64,000 nt of DNA from the NCBI RefSeq assembly GCF_027604915.1, contig NZ_JAJAQC010000018.1, positions 62,001 to 126,000 on the forward strand, in the 5' to 3' direction. Of this stretch, positions 32,212 through 40,515 are shown piece after piece (within the stretch, counting starts at the first letter, position 1; each line of letters starts with the position of its first letter). The position numbers were made by a program, and so were the translations under genes. This DNA is from Streptomonospora mangrovi (GTDB lineage Bacteria; Actinomycetota; Actinomycetes; Streptosporangiales; Streptosporangiaceae). The notes below the pieces were generated by a model that saw nothing but the letters and a program-made list of their open reading frames with translations, was not told the DNA's origin and did no database searches.

Positions 32212-33260
32212 CGCTGCGGGTCCTCGAACCAGTGGTCCACGTCGCCGGCGCGGACCTCGGCGGCCAGACCGCGCAGCACCGTGCGCGGGTGGTCGATGCG
32301 CACGGTACCCGCCTTCATCAGGTCCTCCGCCTCGGCCTCGAAAGCGGTCCGCGCGGCGTCGTGGAACCCCGGCCGCCACCCCAGGCGCACCGGCGCCTCC
32401 CAGTTGCCCTCCCACGCGCGCAGTTCCTCGCGCAGCGCGGCGGCGCGCACCCGCAGCCCGCTGCCGTCCTGGGCGCCGTCGATCACGAACCCCAGCGGGT
32501 TGGCTCCCCCTGTCATCGCCACCAGCGCCAGCAGCGCCGGGGTGCGGTCGCCGTAGTGCAGGGCCTTCTTCGCGCCGCCGACCAGATCGGCGATGGCCTC
32601 CAGCAGCACGGCCACCCGCTCGCGGCGCATCTGGATCGGCAGCCGCAGCGCCTGCTGGCCGCGGAACTCGACCAGTTGCGCGCCCGCCTCGACGGCCGCG
32701 GCCGCCTGCAACGCCGCCTCCTGCGACAGGTAGTTGGCCTTGCCTCCGGCCCGTCCGAGGGTGAAGGTGCCCACCCGCGCCACATCCAGCACGAACGGCG
32801 CGGCCAGGTCGGCGGTGTAGAACTGGTGGGAGTGCAGCACGGGGTCGTTGCCGCCGCGTGACATCACCCCGAAGTCCTCGGTGGGCCGGGCCGGCTCCAC
32901 CGCCATCAGGGTGCCGGTCATGAACGGGCTGTCGCGCAGCGTCGTGGCCTCCTCGTCCTTCTTGCGCGCGCCCGTCCTCATGTAGCCGAACAGGTCGTCG
33001 TCGGCGTAGCGCACGGGGTCGGCCGCGGTGGTGGCCTTCTGCGCCTTGTTCGCCCCGGCCCGCTCAATGGGCGAGGGCACGGCGCCGGCGTCGGTCATGG
33101 TGTCGCGGATCCAGCGGCGAAACGCCTGCGCCGAGACGTAGGGGTAGGTCTTGTTGCGCACCCGCGCCTGCTTGACGGGGGTGGTGGTGTTCTCGCCCTT
33201 GGCGTTGTTGGGGGCGCCGGCGGTGACGGCGAGCACGATCTTTCCGGCCAGGTAGCTCAT
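32208..33260 (-). CDS. cas7: Cas7 backbone protein (Cst2/DevR family)
   Basis: 350 residues. The DevR/Cst2-type start is clear: GKIVLAVTAGAPNNAKGENTTT, then RVRNKTYPYVSAQAFRRWIR. The middle contains a DxxGYM-like segment (DDDLFGYMRTGARKK) and PFMTGTLMAVEP. Cas7 subunits line up along the crRNA in type I Cascade. ATG 33260 abuts the cas8 stop; the 3' end overlaps cas5-cas3 in GTGA. Confidence 0.93.
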   Translation of the reverse strand: MSYLAGKIVLAVTAGAPNNAKGENTTTPVKQARVRNKTYPYVSAQAFRRWIRDTMTDAGAVPSPIERAGANKAQKATTAADPVRYADDDLFGYMRTGARKKDEEATTLRDSPFMTGTLMAVEPARPTEDFGVMSRGGNDPVLHSHQFYTADLAAPFVLDVARVGTFTLGRAGGKANYLSQEAALQAAAAVEAGAQLVEFRGQQALRLPIQMRRERVAVLLEAIADLVGGAKKALHYGDRTPALLALVAMTGGANPLGFVIDGAQDGSGLRVRAAALREELRAWEGNWEAPVRLGWRPGFHDAARTAFEAEAEDLMKAGTVRIDHPRTVLRGLAAEVRAGDVDHWFEDPQR

Positions 33261-34669
33261 CAGGCGTAGTCCTCGTCTGCTTCGGCCTCATCGGCCAACG
33301 GGTCGAATCGGGTGGGTGCTTCCTCGTCGGTGTCGTCCTCGAGGGGGGACTCGGAGATGGTCACGCCCTGGCGGTGGAGTTCGGCCATCACCTCGAACCA
33401 CAGGCAGGCACGCGTGCGCCAGCCCTGCTCTCCGGCGGCCAGCAGTTCGGGGGTGACATCGGTCAGGTCGCCCACCACGTGGCCGTCGCGGTAGAGGCGG
33501 GCGCTCATCTCCACGAGCAGCCGGGACAGCGGGTAGGCGCTGCCGGCGGCGCGCCGGTACTCGTTGAACCGGCCCCGGCGGGAGTCCGCGGCGATCCACC
33601 GGGCGATCAGTTCGGCCACCGGCCGCAGGCGCTGGGGGTCCATGGCGTGCATCTCCTTCACATACAGGGCTGCCAGCGCCCGCCACCGCCACATCCGCAG
33701 GGAGGACGGCTCGTCGTTGCGGCTGAGCCGCCACAGGAGGTCCAGCAGCCGGTCGGTGGGGGCCTGGTCGGGGTCGAACAGGGTGCGGGCGGCGGCGGTG
33801 GCGCCGTCGAGGACGACCTCGCCGGAGGAGCCGGTGCGGTGCAGGGCGCGTTTGAGGGCCGACCATCCGGCCGCGCAGTCGGGATCGGCGGGCATGCGGT
33901 GGAGGAACCCGACCGCGCCGGCGCGTATGGCGCTCACCCGCAGCCACGGTTCCTGGTTGTCGTTTTTGAACGTCCACAGCACGGCGGGCGCCGGCGCGTC
34001 AGCGTGGGCGCGCAGCGCCCGCAGCACCTCCGCCTCAGGTCCCCGCCCGGAGGCCAGCCCTTCGAAACCGAGCTGGCCGATACGCGCGGCGCGTCGCACG
34101 TGGCGCGCCACGAACGCGCGCTCGACGCCGTCGGCTTCGCAGGTGAGCACAGTGGCCGATCCGGCCGTGACCCACGCCCCGTAGGGCAGCGCCCACACCG
34201 CAAGACGGCACGAGCGGCACACCGGCCATCCCGCCACGCGCGGCGGCAGCGTGTTGATGGCCCGCAAGGAGTCGAACATCGGCAAGGTCGACTTGGCCCA
34301 CAGCACCGTACACGCCGCCCCGCAGAACACGCACGGCCGCACCGGCCCCTGCCAGCCATCGGCCGCCAGCAGCGCGGTCACGTCCTCGGCGAGCACGGCC
34401 GGGTCGCGAACGCGCTTGGCGTGGGTGGGCTTGGAGTTGGGATAGAGCGCGAACAGCACCTTCCACCAGTCATAGGCACCGGATCCGGTGGCCGCGGTGG
34501 CCGCTGCCACCACGTCGGCGACGATGCGGGCCGCCAGGCGGTCCAGATCCGCGTCATCCAACTCCGCGGGATGAGCGCACCCGGCCAACTCGGCCAACGC
34601 CCATGCGCCGCAGCGTTGCAGCGGGTGACCGGTCAGCGCCACACGCGGCGGGATGGTGGACGCGGTCAC
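33260..34669 (-). CDS. cas8: Cas8 large subunit, Cst1-like
   Basis: 469 residues from GTG 34669, overlapping the cas6 stop. A zinc-finger-like pair, CVFCGAACTVLWAKS and GWPVCRSCRLAV, is characteristic of Cst1-type Cas8 of type I-B. The remainder is alpha-helical with no catalytic motif; the tail is acidic (EAEADEDYA). The large subunit recognises PAM in type I complexes. Together with a DevR-type Cas7 and Cas4 it places the locus in or near subtype I-B. Confidence 0.88.
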   Translation of the reverse strand: MTASTIPPRVALTGHPLQRCGAWALAELAGCAHPAELDDADLDRLAARIVADVVAAATAATGSGAYDWWKVLFALYPNSKPTHAKRVRDPAVLAEDVTALLAADGWQGPVRPCVFCGAACTVLWAKSTLPMFDSLRAINTLPPRVAGWPVCRSCRLAVWALPYGAWVTAGSATVLTCEADGVERAFVARHVRRAARIGQLGFEGLASGRGPEAEVLRALRAHADAPAPAVLWTFKNDNQEPWLRVSAIRAGAVGFLHRMPADPDCAAGWSALKRALHRTGSSGEVVLDGATAAARTLFDPDQAPTDRLLDLLWRLSRNDEPSSLRMWRWRALAALYVKEMHAMDPQRLRPVAELIARWIAADSRRGRFNEYRRAAGSAYPLSRLLVEMSARLYRDGHVVGDLTDVTPELLAAGEQGWRTRACLWFEVMAELHRQGVTISESPLEDDTDEEAPTRFDPLADEAEADEDYA

Positions 34670-35355
34670 TTCACCCACCCGAACCCCTGGTTGGTGGCCA
34701 GCCCCAGCCCCCAGTCATAGATCGCGTCCAGCAACTGGGGCGCGGCCGCGACCCGCACCGTGGCCTGGGCCCCGATACGAAAGCCCTTCGCGGTGTCGAA
34801 GCGGCGGCGCGGCCCTGAGGCGACCACTTCCACCTCGACCTCGTTGGGCAGTCCCAGCACGTCGGCCTTGTGGCGCAGGTTGTGGACCAGCCGGTCCTCA
34901 TAGCCCGCATCGCCGGGAACGAGGAACCGGTCGTCGCGTTTGACCACCACCGGAGAGACCGACTCCAGCAGCGCCACCCCCGCACTGTGGTCGGGCGCCG
35001 GCTCCAACTGCACTCCGCGCACGCGCAGCGGCACCGGGCCCCAGCGCAACTCGCTGCGCCCGCCCAGGGCCGCCAGCAACGTCGCCGCGATCTGGGGCAC
35101 CGGGGAACCCAGTCGCACCATGCCCTGGGGCGAGGTCGCGTAGCAGCCGCGTTTGCGAGGTGCCCGCAAGAACACCGGAGGGCACACCCCCACAGGCCGC
35201 AGGGGCGACCCCTGCCACCCCGAATCGTGCAGCCCGGCCGCCAGGTCGGGGTTCTGGCCACCGATCAGCTCATAAACCACCGCCCGCGCCGGGCCGTGCA
35301 CGTCCTCCCACGCCATCTGCGGCACCGACGCCGCAACATCAACCCGAAACCTCAT
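34666..35355 (-). CDS. cas6: CRISPR pre-crRNA endoribonuclease Cas6
   Basis: 229 residues from ATG 35355 (an upstream in-frame ATG at 35418 is less likely). C-terminal glycine-rich loop GLGLATNQGFGWVK is diagnostic; FRIGAQATVRVAAAPQ precedes it. N-terminal RAMP fold starts MRFRVDVAASVPQMAWEDVHG. It cuts the repeat RNA to leave an 8-nucleotide 5' handle. First gene of the operon; it must process repeats of both arrays, which differ within the handle. Confidence 0.92.
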   Translation of the reverse strand: MRFRVDVAASVPQMAWEDVHGPARAVVYELIGGQNPDLAAGLHDSGWQGSPLRPVGVCPPVFLRAPRKRGCYATSPQGMVRLGSPVPQIAATLLAALGGRSELRWGPVPLRVRGVQLEPAPDHSAGVALLESVSPVVVKRDDRFLVPGDAGYEDRLVHNLRHKADVLGLPNEVEVEVVASGPRRRFDTAKGFRIGAQATVRVAAAPQLLDAIYDWGLGLATNQGFGWVK

Positions 35356-35559
35356 CGCCACCCGCCTGGTGAGTCGTCGTGGCAAAGGGATAGCAGTCAG
35401 GGAGGACAAAATCAGCACGTCGGAGAAAATGAACCCGATGGCATTTTTCGTCCCATCAAGAACTTAATGTCCTCTTTCAATGATTTTGCTTGCCCTCTAT
35501 TGGCCGCGTCGCCTCCCTAGAAAGCCCTCTCACGTGCCATGCGGACCTTATTGCGGCCT
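35356..35559 (-). promoter_or_regulatory. AT-rich region upstream of the cas operon
   Basis: Between cas6 and the worn end of array 2, this 200-base stretch is noticeably poorer in GC than the genes around it and has no coding potential. It is the only place for the promoter of the minus-strand cas operon. I cannot pin down -35/-10 boxes with confidence. Confidence 0.4.
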
Positions 35560-36947
35560 CTTTCGCCCCAGGGATGATCAGCGACTCCAACTGCTGCGCC
35601 GCCGCGCCGCGCGCATCGCCTTGCGATCCCTCCAGGGATGATCAGCGACCTTCACCGGCCGCGCCCTTGGCGCCCACCACCGTGCCTTGCGATCCCTCCA
35701 GAGATAATCAGCGACGCCGCTGGGGATGATCACGGCGCTGCTGGTGTGGTTCTTGCGATCCCCCAGGGATGATCAGCGACTGGTCCTGGCCGGGCTGCTC
35801 GTGGCCGGCGGCCACTTGCGATCCCTCCAGGGATGATCAGCGACCCGTGAGCCTGCTCGATTGGGGCCCCGACCAGGTCTTGTGATCCCTCCAGGGATGA
35901 TCAGCGACCCGACATGGACACCTGGGCCTCCGCCGCCGCCGACGCCTTGCGATCCCTCCAGGGATGATCAGCGACTTGTGCAGGCGCTGCGGATGGCCCG
36001 CACCGCCGGCGACTTGCGATCCCTCCAGGGATGATCAGCGACGAGTGCCACCCCACCAGCACGCCCGCCAAGACCGCTTGCGATCCCTCCAGGGATGATC
36101 AGCGACACCTCGGCCGACCGGCCGACCCGCCACGCCACCATCTTTCGATCCCTCCAGGGATGATCAGCGACGGGCCTGGCCGTCAACGCCAGCTCGCACT
36201 GGTGGGCCTTGCGATCCCTCCAGGGATGATCAGCGACCCTGAGCCCGCGCCCGTGGCGGTGTGGACCCTGTCCTTGCGATCCCTCCAGGGATGATCAGCG
36301 ACCGGCGGCACGGCGGCGGGCTGGCCGGTAGGGGGCTTGCGATCCCTCCAGGGATGATCAGCGACTGGTGCGCCTGGCGCTGGCCCGCTGGGGGATCGCC
36401 TTGCGATCCCTCCAGGGATGATCAGCGACCCGTCGGGGTCGCCGTCTTCTAGGAGCTGGTCGGCTTGCGATCCCTCCAGGGATGATCAGCGACCGTGCGC
36501 GTCGTCGGCCTGCCCGGCCTCTCCCGCGGCTTGCGATCCCTCCAGGGATGATCAGCGACCTGAGAGTGATCTCGTGGGGGTCGCGCGCCACGACTTGCGA
36601 TCCCTCCAGGGATGATCAGCGACGGGGCGGGATCTGGGTTCGGCCTCCCGACACCGGCTTGCGATCCCTCCAGGGATGATCAGCGACGGAGCCCACCGCG
36701 ATCCAGCGGGTCCGCACATCGCGCTTGCGATCCCTCCAGGGATGATCAGCGACGAGCGGTCCCAGGCCCGCGCCGGTATGCGCGCCGCCCTTGCGATCCC
36801 TCCAGGGATGATCAGCGACCCGAGGAGATCGCCGTCGTCGGCGAGGTCCTGGTCTTGCGATCCCTCCAGGGATGATCAGCGACGGGTGCGCCTGCCCGAG
36901 TGCCACCTCCAGCGCTGCTTGCGATCCCTCCAGGGATGATCAGCGAC
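35560..36947 (-). CRISPR. CRISPR array 2, 22 repeats
   Basis: Repeats of 30 bases starting CTTGCGATCC and ending GATCAGCGAC on the plus strand; the RNA-sense repeat ends ATCGCAAG. Starts include 35560 (26-base remnant), 35620, 35686 (two changes), 35752 (one base short), 35815, 35879, 35946, 36013, 36077, 36142, 36208, 36273, 36336, 36400, 36464, 36530, 36594, 36658, 36724, 36790, 36854 and 36918. Wear is at the left, so the leader is at the right, as in array 1. Compared with array 1 only positions 1, 4 and 6 differ. Spacers are 34-37 bases. Confidence 0.97.
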
Positions 36948-37060
36948 CCGAAGGTAAAGTCGCTGGTCGCGCCCACCAACGGACTTAGCAAAGCGCGACC
37001 TTTTGCAGCGGTCCGCCGGTAGTGCAACTACGCAGGTCATAGCAACCGATGAACCGTAGG
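36948..37060 (-). promoter_or_regulatory. Leader of CRISPR array 2
   Basis: Shares with leader 1 the repeat-proximal block CCGARGGTAAA and, 55 bases from the repeat, TTGCAGCG, TCCGCCGGTAGTGCA and GCAGGTCA (37003-37039). The bases between the blocks are not conserved. It directs right-to-left transcription and spacer integration. Confidence 0.85.
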
Positions 37061-37196
37061 TCCTCGTGTCCCCAGAGTGGTGTTGCGACACCGAGATATC
37101 TCTCCTTGGGTCTGGCGGTGACACGAAACTTCAATCAGTCTCGTCACAACCTCGATCTACTTCAAGGGGCGACACCGCCCTCTGGCGCCATGGAGG

Positions 37197-37925
37197 TCAG
37201 GCGACCACCCGCCGAAACGCACCTTGCTGACCTCGCTGCTTGACCAGTCTGCCCCACCGCGGCTTGCGACCGAAGACCGCGGCGATCTCCTCCCCACTCG
37301 GCAAAGACCCATCCGACCTGCGATGCTCCACCGCCCACTGCCAAGCTTCGACCTGGACCCGAGGAAGCGCAGGTGCCGCACCATCCGGACCAACCCCGGG
37401 CAGATGGCAGGCGTCGTCCGAACCAACGACATGGAGAGAAGCGGTGCCCTCGCCGCCGCGCTGCCGCGCGGCAGGCGCGGCCGTGTCCTCGTTCTCGTCT
37501 CCCACCCTGTGCTCACCGCGTGGGCTCGCCGCTTCTTCGCGGTCGGCCGCGACACGGAAATGGCGCATCAGCAACTCATAGGCACCCATCAACGCGAAAC
37601 TCGGCCAGGCATGGATCACCCGCGACCACAGTGTCGGGTCGGCCACCGCCACGTTGGCCGCCAGCGACGCCGCGCTGCCCACCACCAGCAGCGCCCACGG
37701 CAGCACTCCCCCGCGCCGCCCCTGACGGGCGTCGGCCAGCAGCGCCATCGACGCCGCGACGATCATGCCGTCCACCGACAGCGGGAACAGCCCCGCACGC
37801 CAGGCCGGCTCGCCATGGCGCAGGGCCAACTCGAACATGTGGGCGTAGGACACCACGGCCGCGATCGCGGCCAGAAGCAGGACGGTGGTCGTGGTGATCC
37901 AGCGGGACCACGCCGGACTCGACAT
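37197..37925 (-). CDS. DUF2637 membrane protein of an integrative element
   Basis: 242 residues. The N-terminal half carries four hydrophobic segments and the DUF2637 pattern AGLFPLSVDGMIVAASMALL, then GVLPWALLVVGSAASLAANVA. The C-terminal half is a soluble domain ending in a winged-helix-like EEIAAVFGRKPRWGRLVKQR. Such proteins are typical of actinomycete integrative elements (pSAM2/SLP1 type), often near transfer genes. ATG 37925 has GGAG upstream. No other element gene (integrase, excisionase, TraB) is visible nearby; a tRNA fragment follows at 38161, so this is probably the end of an element or its remnant. Confidence 0.75.
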   Translation of the reverse strand: MSSPAWSRWITTTTVLLLAAIAAVVSYAHMFELALRHGEPAWRAGLFPLSVDGMIVAASMALLADARQGRRGGVLPWALLVVGSAASLAANVAVADPTLWSRVIHAWPSFALMGAYELLMRHFRVAADREEAASPRGEHRVGDENEDTAAPAARQRGGEGTASLHVVGSDDACHLPGVGPDGAAPALPRVQVEAWQWAVEHRRSDGSLPSGEEIAAVFGRKPRWGRLVKQRGQQGAFRRVVA

Positions 37926-38160
37926 GGGGACTCGCACTCCCTTGCAGGTCATCAGCCATACACGGGAGCCGTTCGCCGGTGAACACTACCCAGGACGCAT
38001 GCCGCGGCCGGTCATGGAGACGGCCTTCCTCCGCCGGGGGCATGGAGACGAAATGGAGACGCCAACTCGTCCCAAGGGTGCTAAACGGCGCCGAACGGCT
38101 CCCAATGACGGCCTCTGACCTGCGCTTTCACACGGAGGGCCAGGTCAGCGGATGACCCGA

Positions 38161-38211
38161 ACTACCTTGACACGGTAGAGGTCACAGGTTCGAATCCTGT
38201 ATCGCCCACCA
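38161..38211 (+). other. 3' half of tRNA-Val (GAC): attachment-site remnant
   Basis: Anticodon stem CTACC/GGTAG around the loop TTGACAC (anticodon GAC, valine), variable loop, T-arm ACAGG-TTCGAAT-CCTGT and the acceptor strand ending CGCCCACCA are all readable. The 5' half (acceptor GGGCGA strand and D-arm) is missing upstream. That is what an att site looks like after site-specific integration into the 3' end of a tRNA gene. The element side is to the left. Confidence 0.8.
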
Positions 38212-38226
38212 GAATCACCCCAGGTC

Positions 38227-38250
38227 AAAGGCTGCTTCGGCGGCCTTTTT
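38227..38250 (+). terminator. Terminator behind the tRNA fragment
   Basis: AAAGGCTGC, loop TTCG, GCGGCCTTTTT: a 9-pair stem with one G-T pair followed by Ts. It is the natural terminator of the tRNA gene and came along with its 3' end. Confidence 0.8.
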
Positions 38251-38513
38251 CCATGTCCGGGCACCGGCCCGTGGAGCGAACCTGGAGACGATCATGTGCG
38301 CCGGGCGCGCACCGTGCTGTTGCAGATCACGTGGCTGTTGCAGATGCTGATCAGCGGCCGTTCCCCCATTTACGGAAAAATGTGGGCGTCCAGACAGCAC
38401 CGGTACTCGGCACTCATGCCACCCTGGTTCCGGCTCGGCCCGTTCACGCCGACTTCCCACCGCCGGCGGGAGTTCTGAGCCCGCTCGGAGTGCGCCAGGG
38501 GAGAATTGGGCGC

Positions 38514-38981
38514 ATGCGCGTTCCATGGTTGGTGTTGCCGGATTCGACGGCGGTGGAGTGGTTCGAGGAACCACTGCCCGAATGGTTCACACCCGGCTTC
38601 TTCGTCGTTGTGGTCTTCCTCCTCGTCTTCACGAAGGTGATGCCCGAGCGGAAAGGGAATGCTCGACTGGGGATGGAGGAGCGCATCGACCAGGCACACG
38701 CCCGGCTGCGGGAAGGCGCGAGCCTGATCGAGGAGGTCTCTGCGGAACTGGAGACCCGCCGGGTGGCGCTGGAGCGGCTGCGCGCCCAGCGCGAGCAGTA
38801 CGAGAAGCTGGCCGCGCTCGACCACGAGCAGGCCCAGGCGGTCACGCGGCTGGTGGAGGCCACCGTTGAGAAGGGCCACCGGCGGGCCGGCCGCGCGGCC
38901 TGGTTCCAGCAGATGCTGTTTTTCCTCCTGGGCGTGGTGGCGACCCCCCTGGCGCGGTGGGTCTTCCCCGGCCTTTTCTAA
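38514..38981 (+). CDS. Small membrane protein with coiled coil
   Basis: 155 residues: a transmembrane helix at about residues 28-41 (FFVVVVFLLVFTKV), a long charged coiled coil at about 50-120 (LREGASLIEEVSAELETRR, ERLRAQREQYEKL), and a second helix near the C-terminus (MLFFLLGVVATPLARWV). The pattern is an anchored coiled coil facing the cytoplasm. Family unknown. ATG 38514 has GGGGAGAA upstream. No operon partner; the gene lies just past the element border. Confidence 0.65.
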   Translation: MRVPWLVLPDSTAVEWFEEPLPEWFTPGFFVVVVFLLVFTKVMPERKGNARLGMEERIDQAHARLREGASLIEEVSAELETRRVALERLRAQREQYEKLAALDHEQAQAVTRLVEATVEKGHRRAGRAAWFQQMLFFLLGVVATPLARWVFPGLF

Positions 38982-39165
38982 CCGCCCTCAAACCCCGCTC
39001 CACCCAGTATCAACCTCGGAATCGACCTTGATGAAGCAGAGGCCCCGCTGGGCAGGACCAAACCAAAGACCGCATCGCCTGCTACAACGACGACCTGGCG
39101 TCTCCCCGGCCGGAGCGGTACAACCGCCGCTGCCCACGCCCGCCACCCGGCCGATTGGTCAGAGG

Positions 39166-39633
39166 TCAGGCTGGGGCGCGGAGGGATGCGATGGCCGCGG
39201 TGATCCCCTTCCTGTCGTAGGCGTTGGTGGGGATGGTGGCGCCGTGGGCGTGGCGGATGACTCCGTGGGTGTCGATCAGGAGGCTGCCGGACTGCTGCAT
39301 CGAACCGAAGATCTTCCTGCTCAGGCCGATCATCTCGTGCGGGGTGCCGCGCCGGGCGGTGAGAACGGGGAACGGGATCTGGCGTTTGGCCTTCCAGGCG
39401 GCCGCCTGCTCCCGGTCGTCGGGGACCGCGAGCAGGACACGGACATTCGCGGCTTCCAGCCCGTCACCGCTGTTGACGAGGTCGTGGACGTGCCGGTTGC
39501 AGACCGGGCACGACGCTGACCGCATGAAGTAGAGCAGGACCGGGTGCTTGCCCTGGTAGTCGGAGATGCGGACGGTCTGCCCTGTGGTGTCTTCCAGCAC
39601 CATTCGCGGTGCGGTCGATCCGGTTTCGAGCAT
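39166..39633 (-). CDS. Thioredoxin-like peroxiredoxin (AhpC/TSA family)
   Basis: 155 residues from ATG 39633. Thioredoxin fold with RSASCPVCNRHVHDL giving a CxxC, then LLAVPDDREQAAAWK and FPVLTARRG. Resembles redoxin-domain proteins that reduce peroxides. It is 39 bases downstream of the sigma factor gene, on the same strand, so the sigma factor and redoxin are probably co-transcribed and the redoxin may be a stress target. Confidence 0.8.
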   Translation of the reverse strand: MLETGSTAPRMVLEDTTGQTVRISDYQGKHPVLLYFMRSASCPVCNRHVHDLVNSGDGLEAANVRVLLAVPDDREQAAAWKAKRQIPFPVLTARRGTPHEMIGLSRKIFGSMQQSGSLLIDTHGVIRHAHGATIPTNAYDRKGITAAIASLRAPA

Positions 39634-39672
39634 GGTGGAACTTCCTCTCAGAACCAGGGTTGTCAAAGGCGA

Positions 39673-40251
39673 TCAGTTCTGGTCGAACGTCGGTGATGCC
39701 TCTTCGCGCAGGCTGAGGCGGAGCGTGGTCCGGGCGCGATGCAGGTGGGACTTCATCGCCGCGGTGCTCAGCCCGAGCGCCTCGGCAGCCGTCCGTCCCG
39801 GGTAGCCCAGCACGTCGCGCATGATCAACACGCGGCGCTGGATGTCAGGCAGCTCCCGGATCGCCGCTGCGACCCGCTCCGCCTCCAGACGCTCGAGGAC
39901 CTCCTCCTCGGCCGACGCCACGGCTACGGCCACGGCGTCGGCTCCACCGCCGTGGTCCAGCAGCCGCCGGACACGGCGCAGGCACTCGTGCTTGACGATG
40001 CGGAACATCCAGGAGGCCAGCGCGGCCGAGGCGCGCAGGGAACCGATCTTGCGGTAGAGAACGATCAACGCTTCCTGCGCGGCGTCCTCGGCGTCCTGCG
40101 ATGACGCGCAGAGGTGTTCGGCGAAGCGCCGCACATGCGGATGAGCGCTGTGCACCACCGCGGTGATCGACTCCATGTCACCACTCTGAGCAGCCCTGAT
40201 GAGACGCTCACTGGCCCAGCCACGGTCGACCGCACCCACCTCCGAACCCAT
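39673..40251 (-). CDS. ECF-type RNA polymerase sigma factor
   Basis: 192 residues from ATG 40251, which has GGGAGAA upstream (the frame is open for 33 codons more). Region 2 includes RRFAEHLCASSQDAEDAAQEALIVLYR and SWMFRIVKHECLRRV; region 4 includes ELPDIQRRVLIMRDVLGYPG and STAAMKSHLHRARTTLR. No anti-sigma gene is adjacent. It is followed by the redoxin gene, suggesting an oxidative-stress regulon. Confidence 0.85.
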   Translation of the reverse strand: MGSEVGAVDRGWASERLIRAAQSGDMESITAVVHSAHPHVRRFAEHLCASSQDAEDAAQEALIVLYRKIGSLRASAALASWMFRIVKHECLRRVRRLLDHGGGADAVAVAVASAEEEVLERLEAERVAAAIRELPDIQRRVLIMRDVLGYPGRTAAEALGLSTAAMKSHLHRARTTLRLSLREEASPTFDQN

Positions 40252-40515
40252 CCCACTTCTCCCTTTCGACGCGACCATCACCCCATAAGAGGCCCCGACC
40301 CCCCGAAAGGATTCACCCGTCGCCATCGCACCGGTGATGAGGGGTCCCATCGCCTACACCGAGTCACCGACCAAGGCCGGTCCGGCCGGCATGCTCACCG
40401 GCTCCACGCCGGTCTCGCGCTGGGCGCGGGCGGGCGGCGCCGTACGCCACGATCCTCACCGAGGTCCTCGATCCCGAGGACCGTCCCGCGCCGGCGGCGG
40501 CTGTCGGGGAGGGCG

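Noticed and set aside
29596..32556. 986-codon plus-strand frame
   Set aside because: Shadow of the Cas5-Cas3 gene.
35968..37124. Many short open frames inside array 2, both strands
   Set aside because: Same reason: repeat units of 30 bases plus spacers give periodic peptides such as PSRDDQR.
38161..38211. Complete tRNA gene
   Set aside because: Only the anticodon arm, T-arm and 3' acceptor strand are present; the D-arm and 5' acceptor strand are missing.
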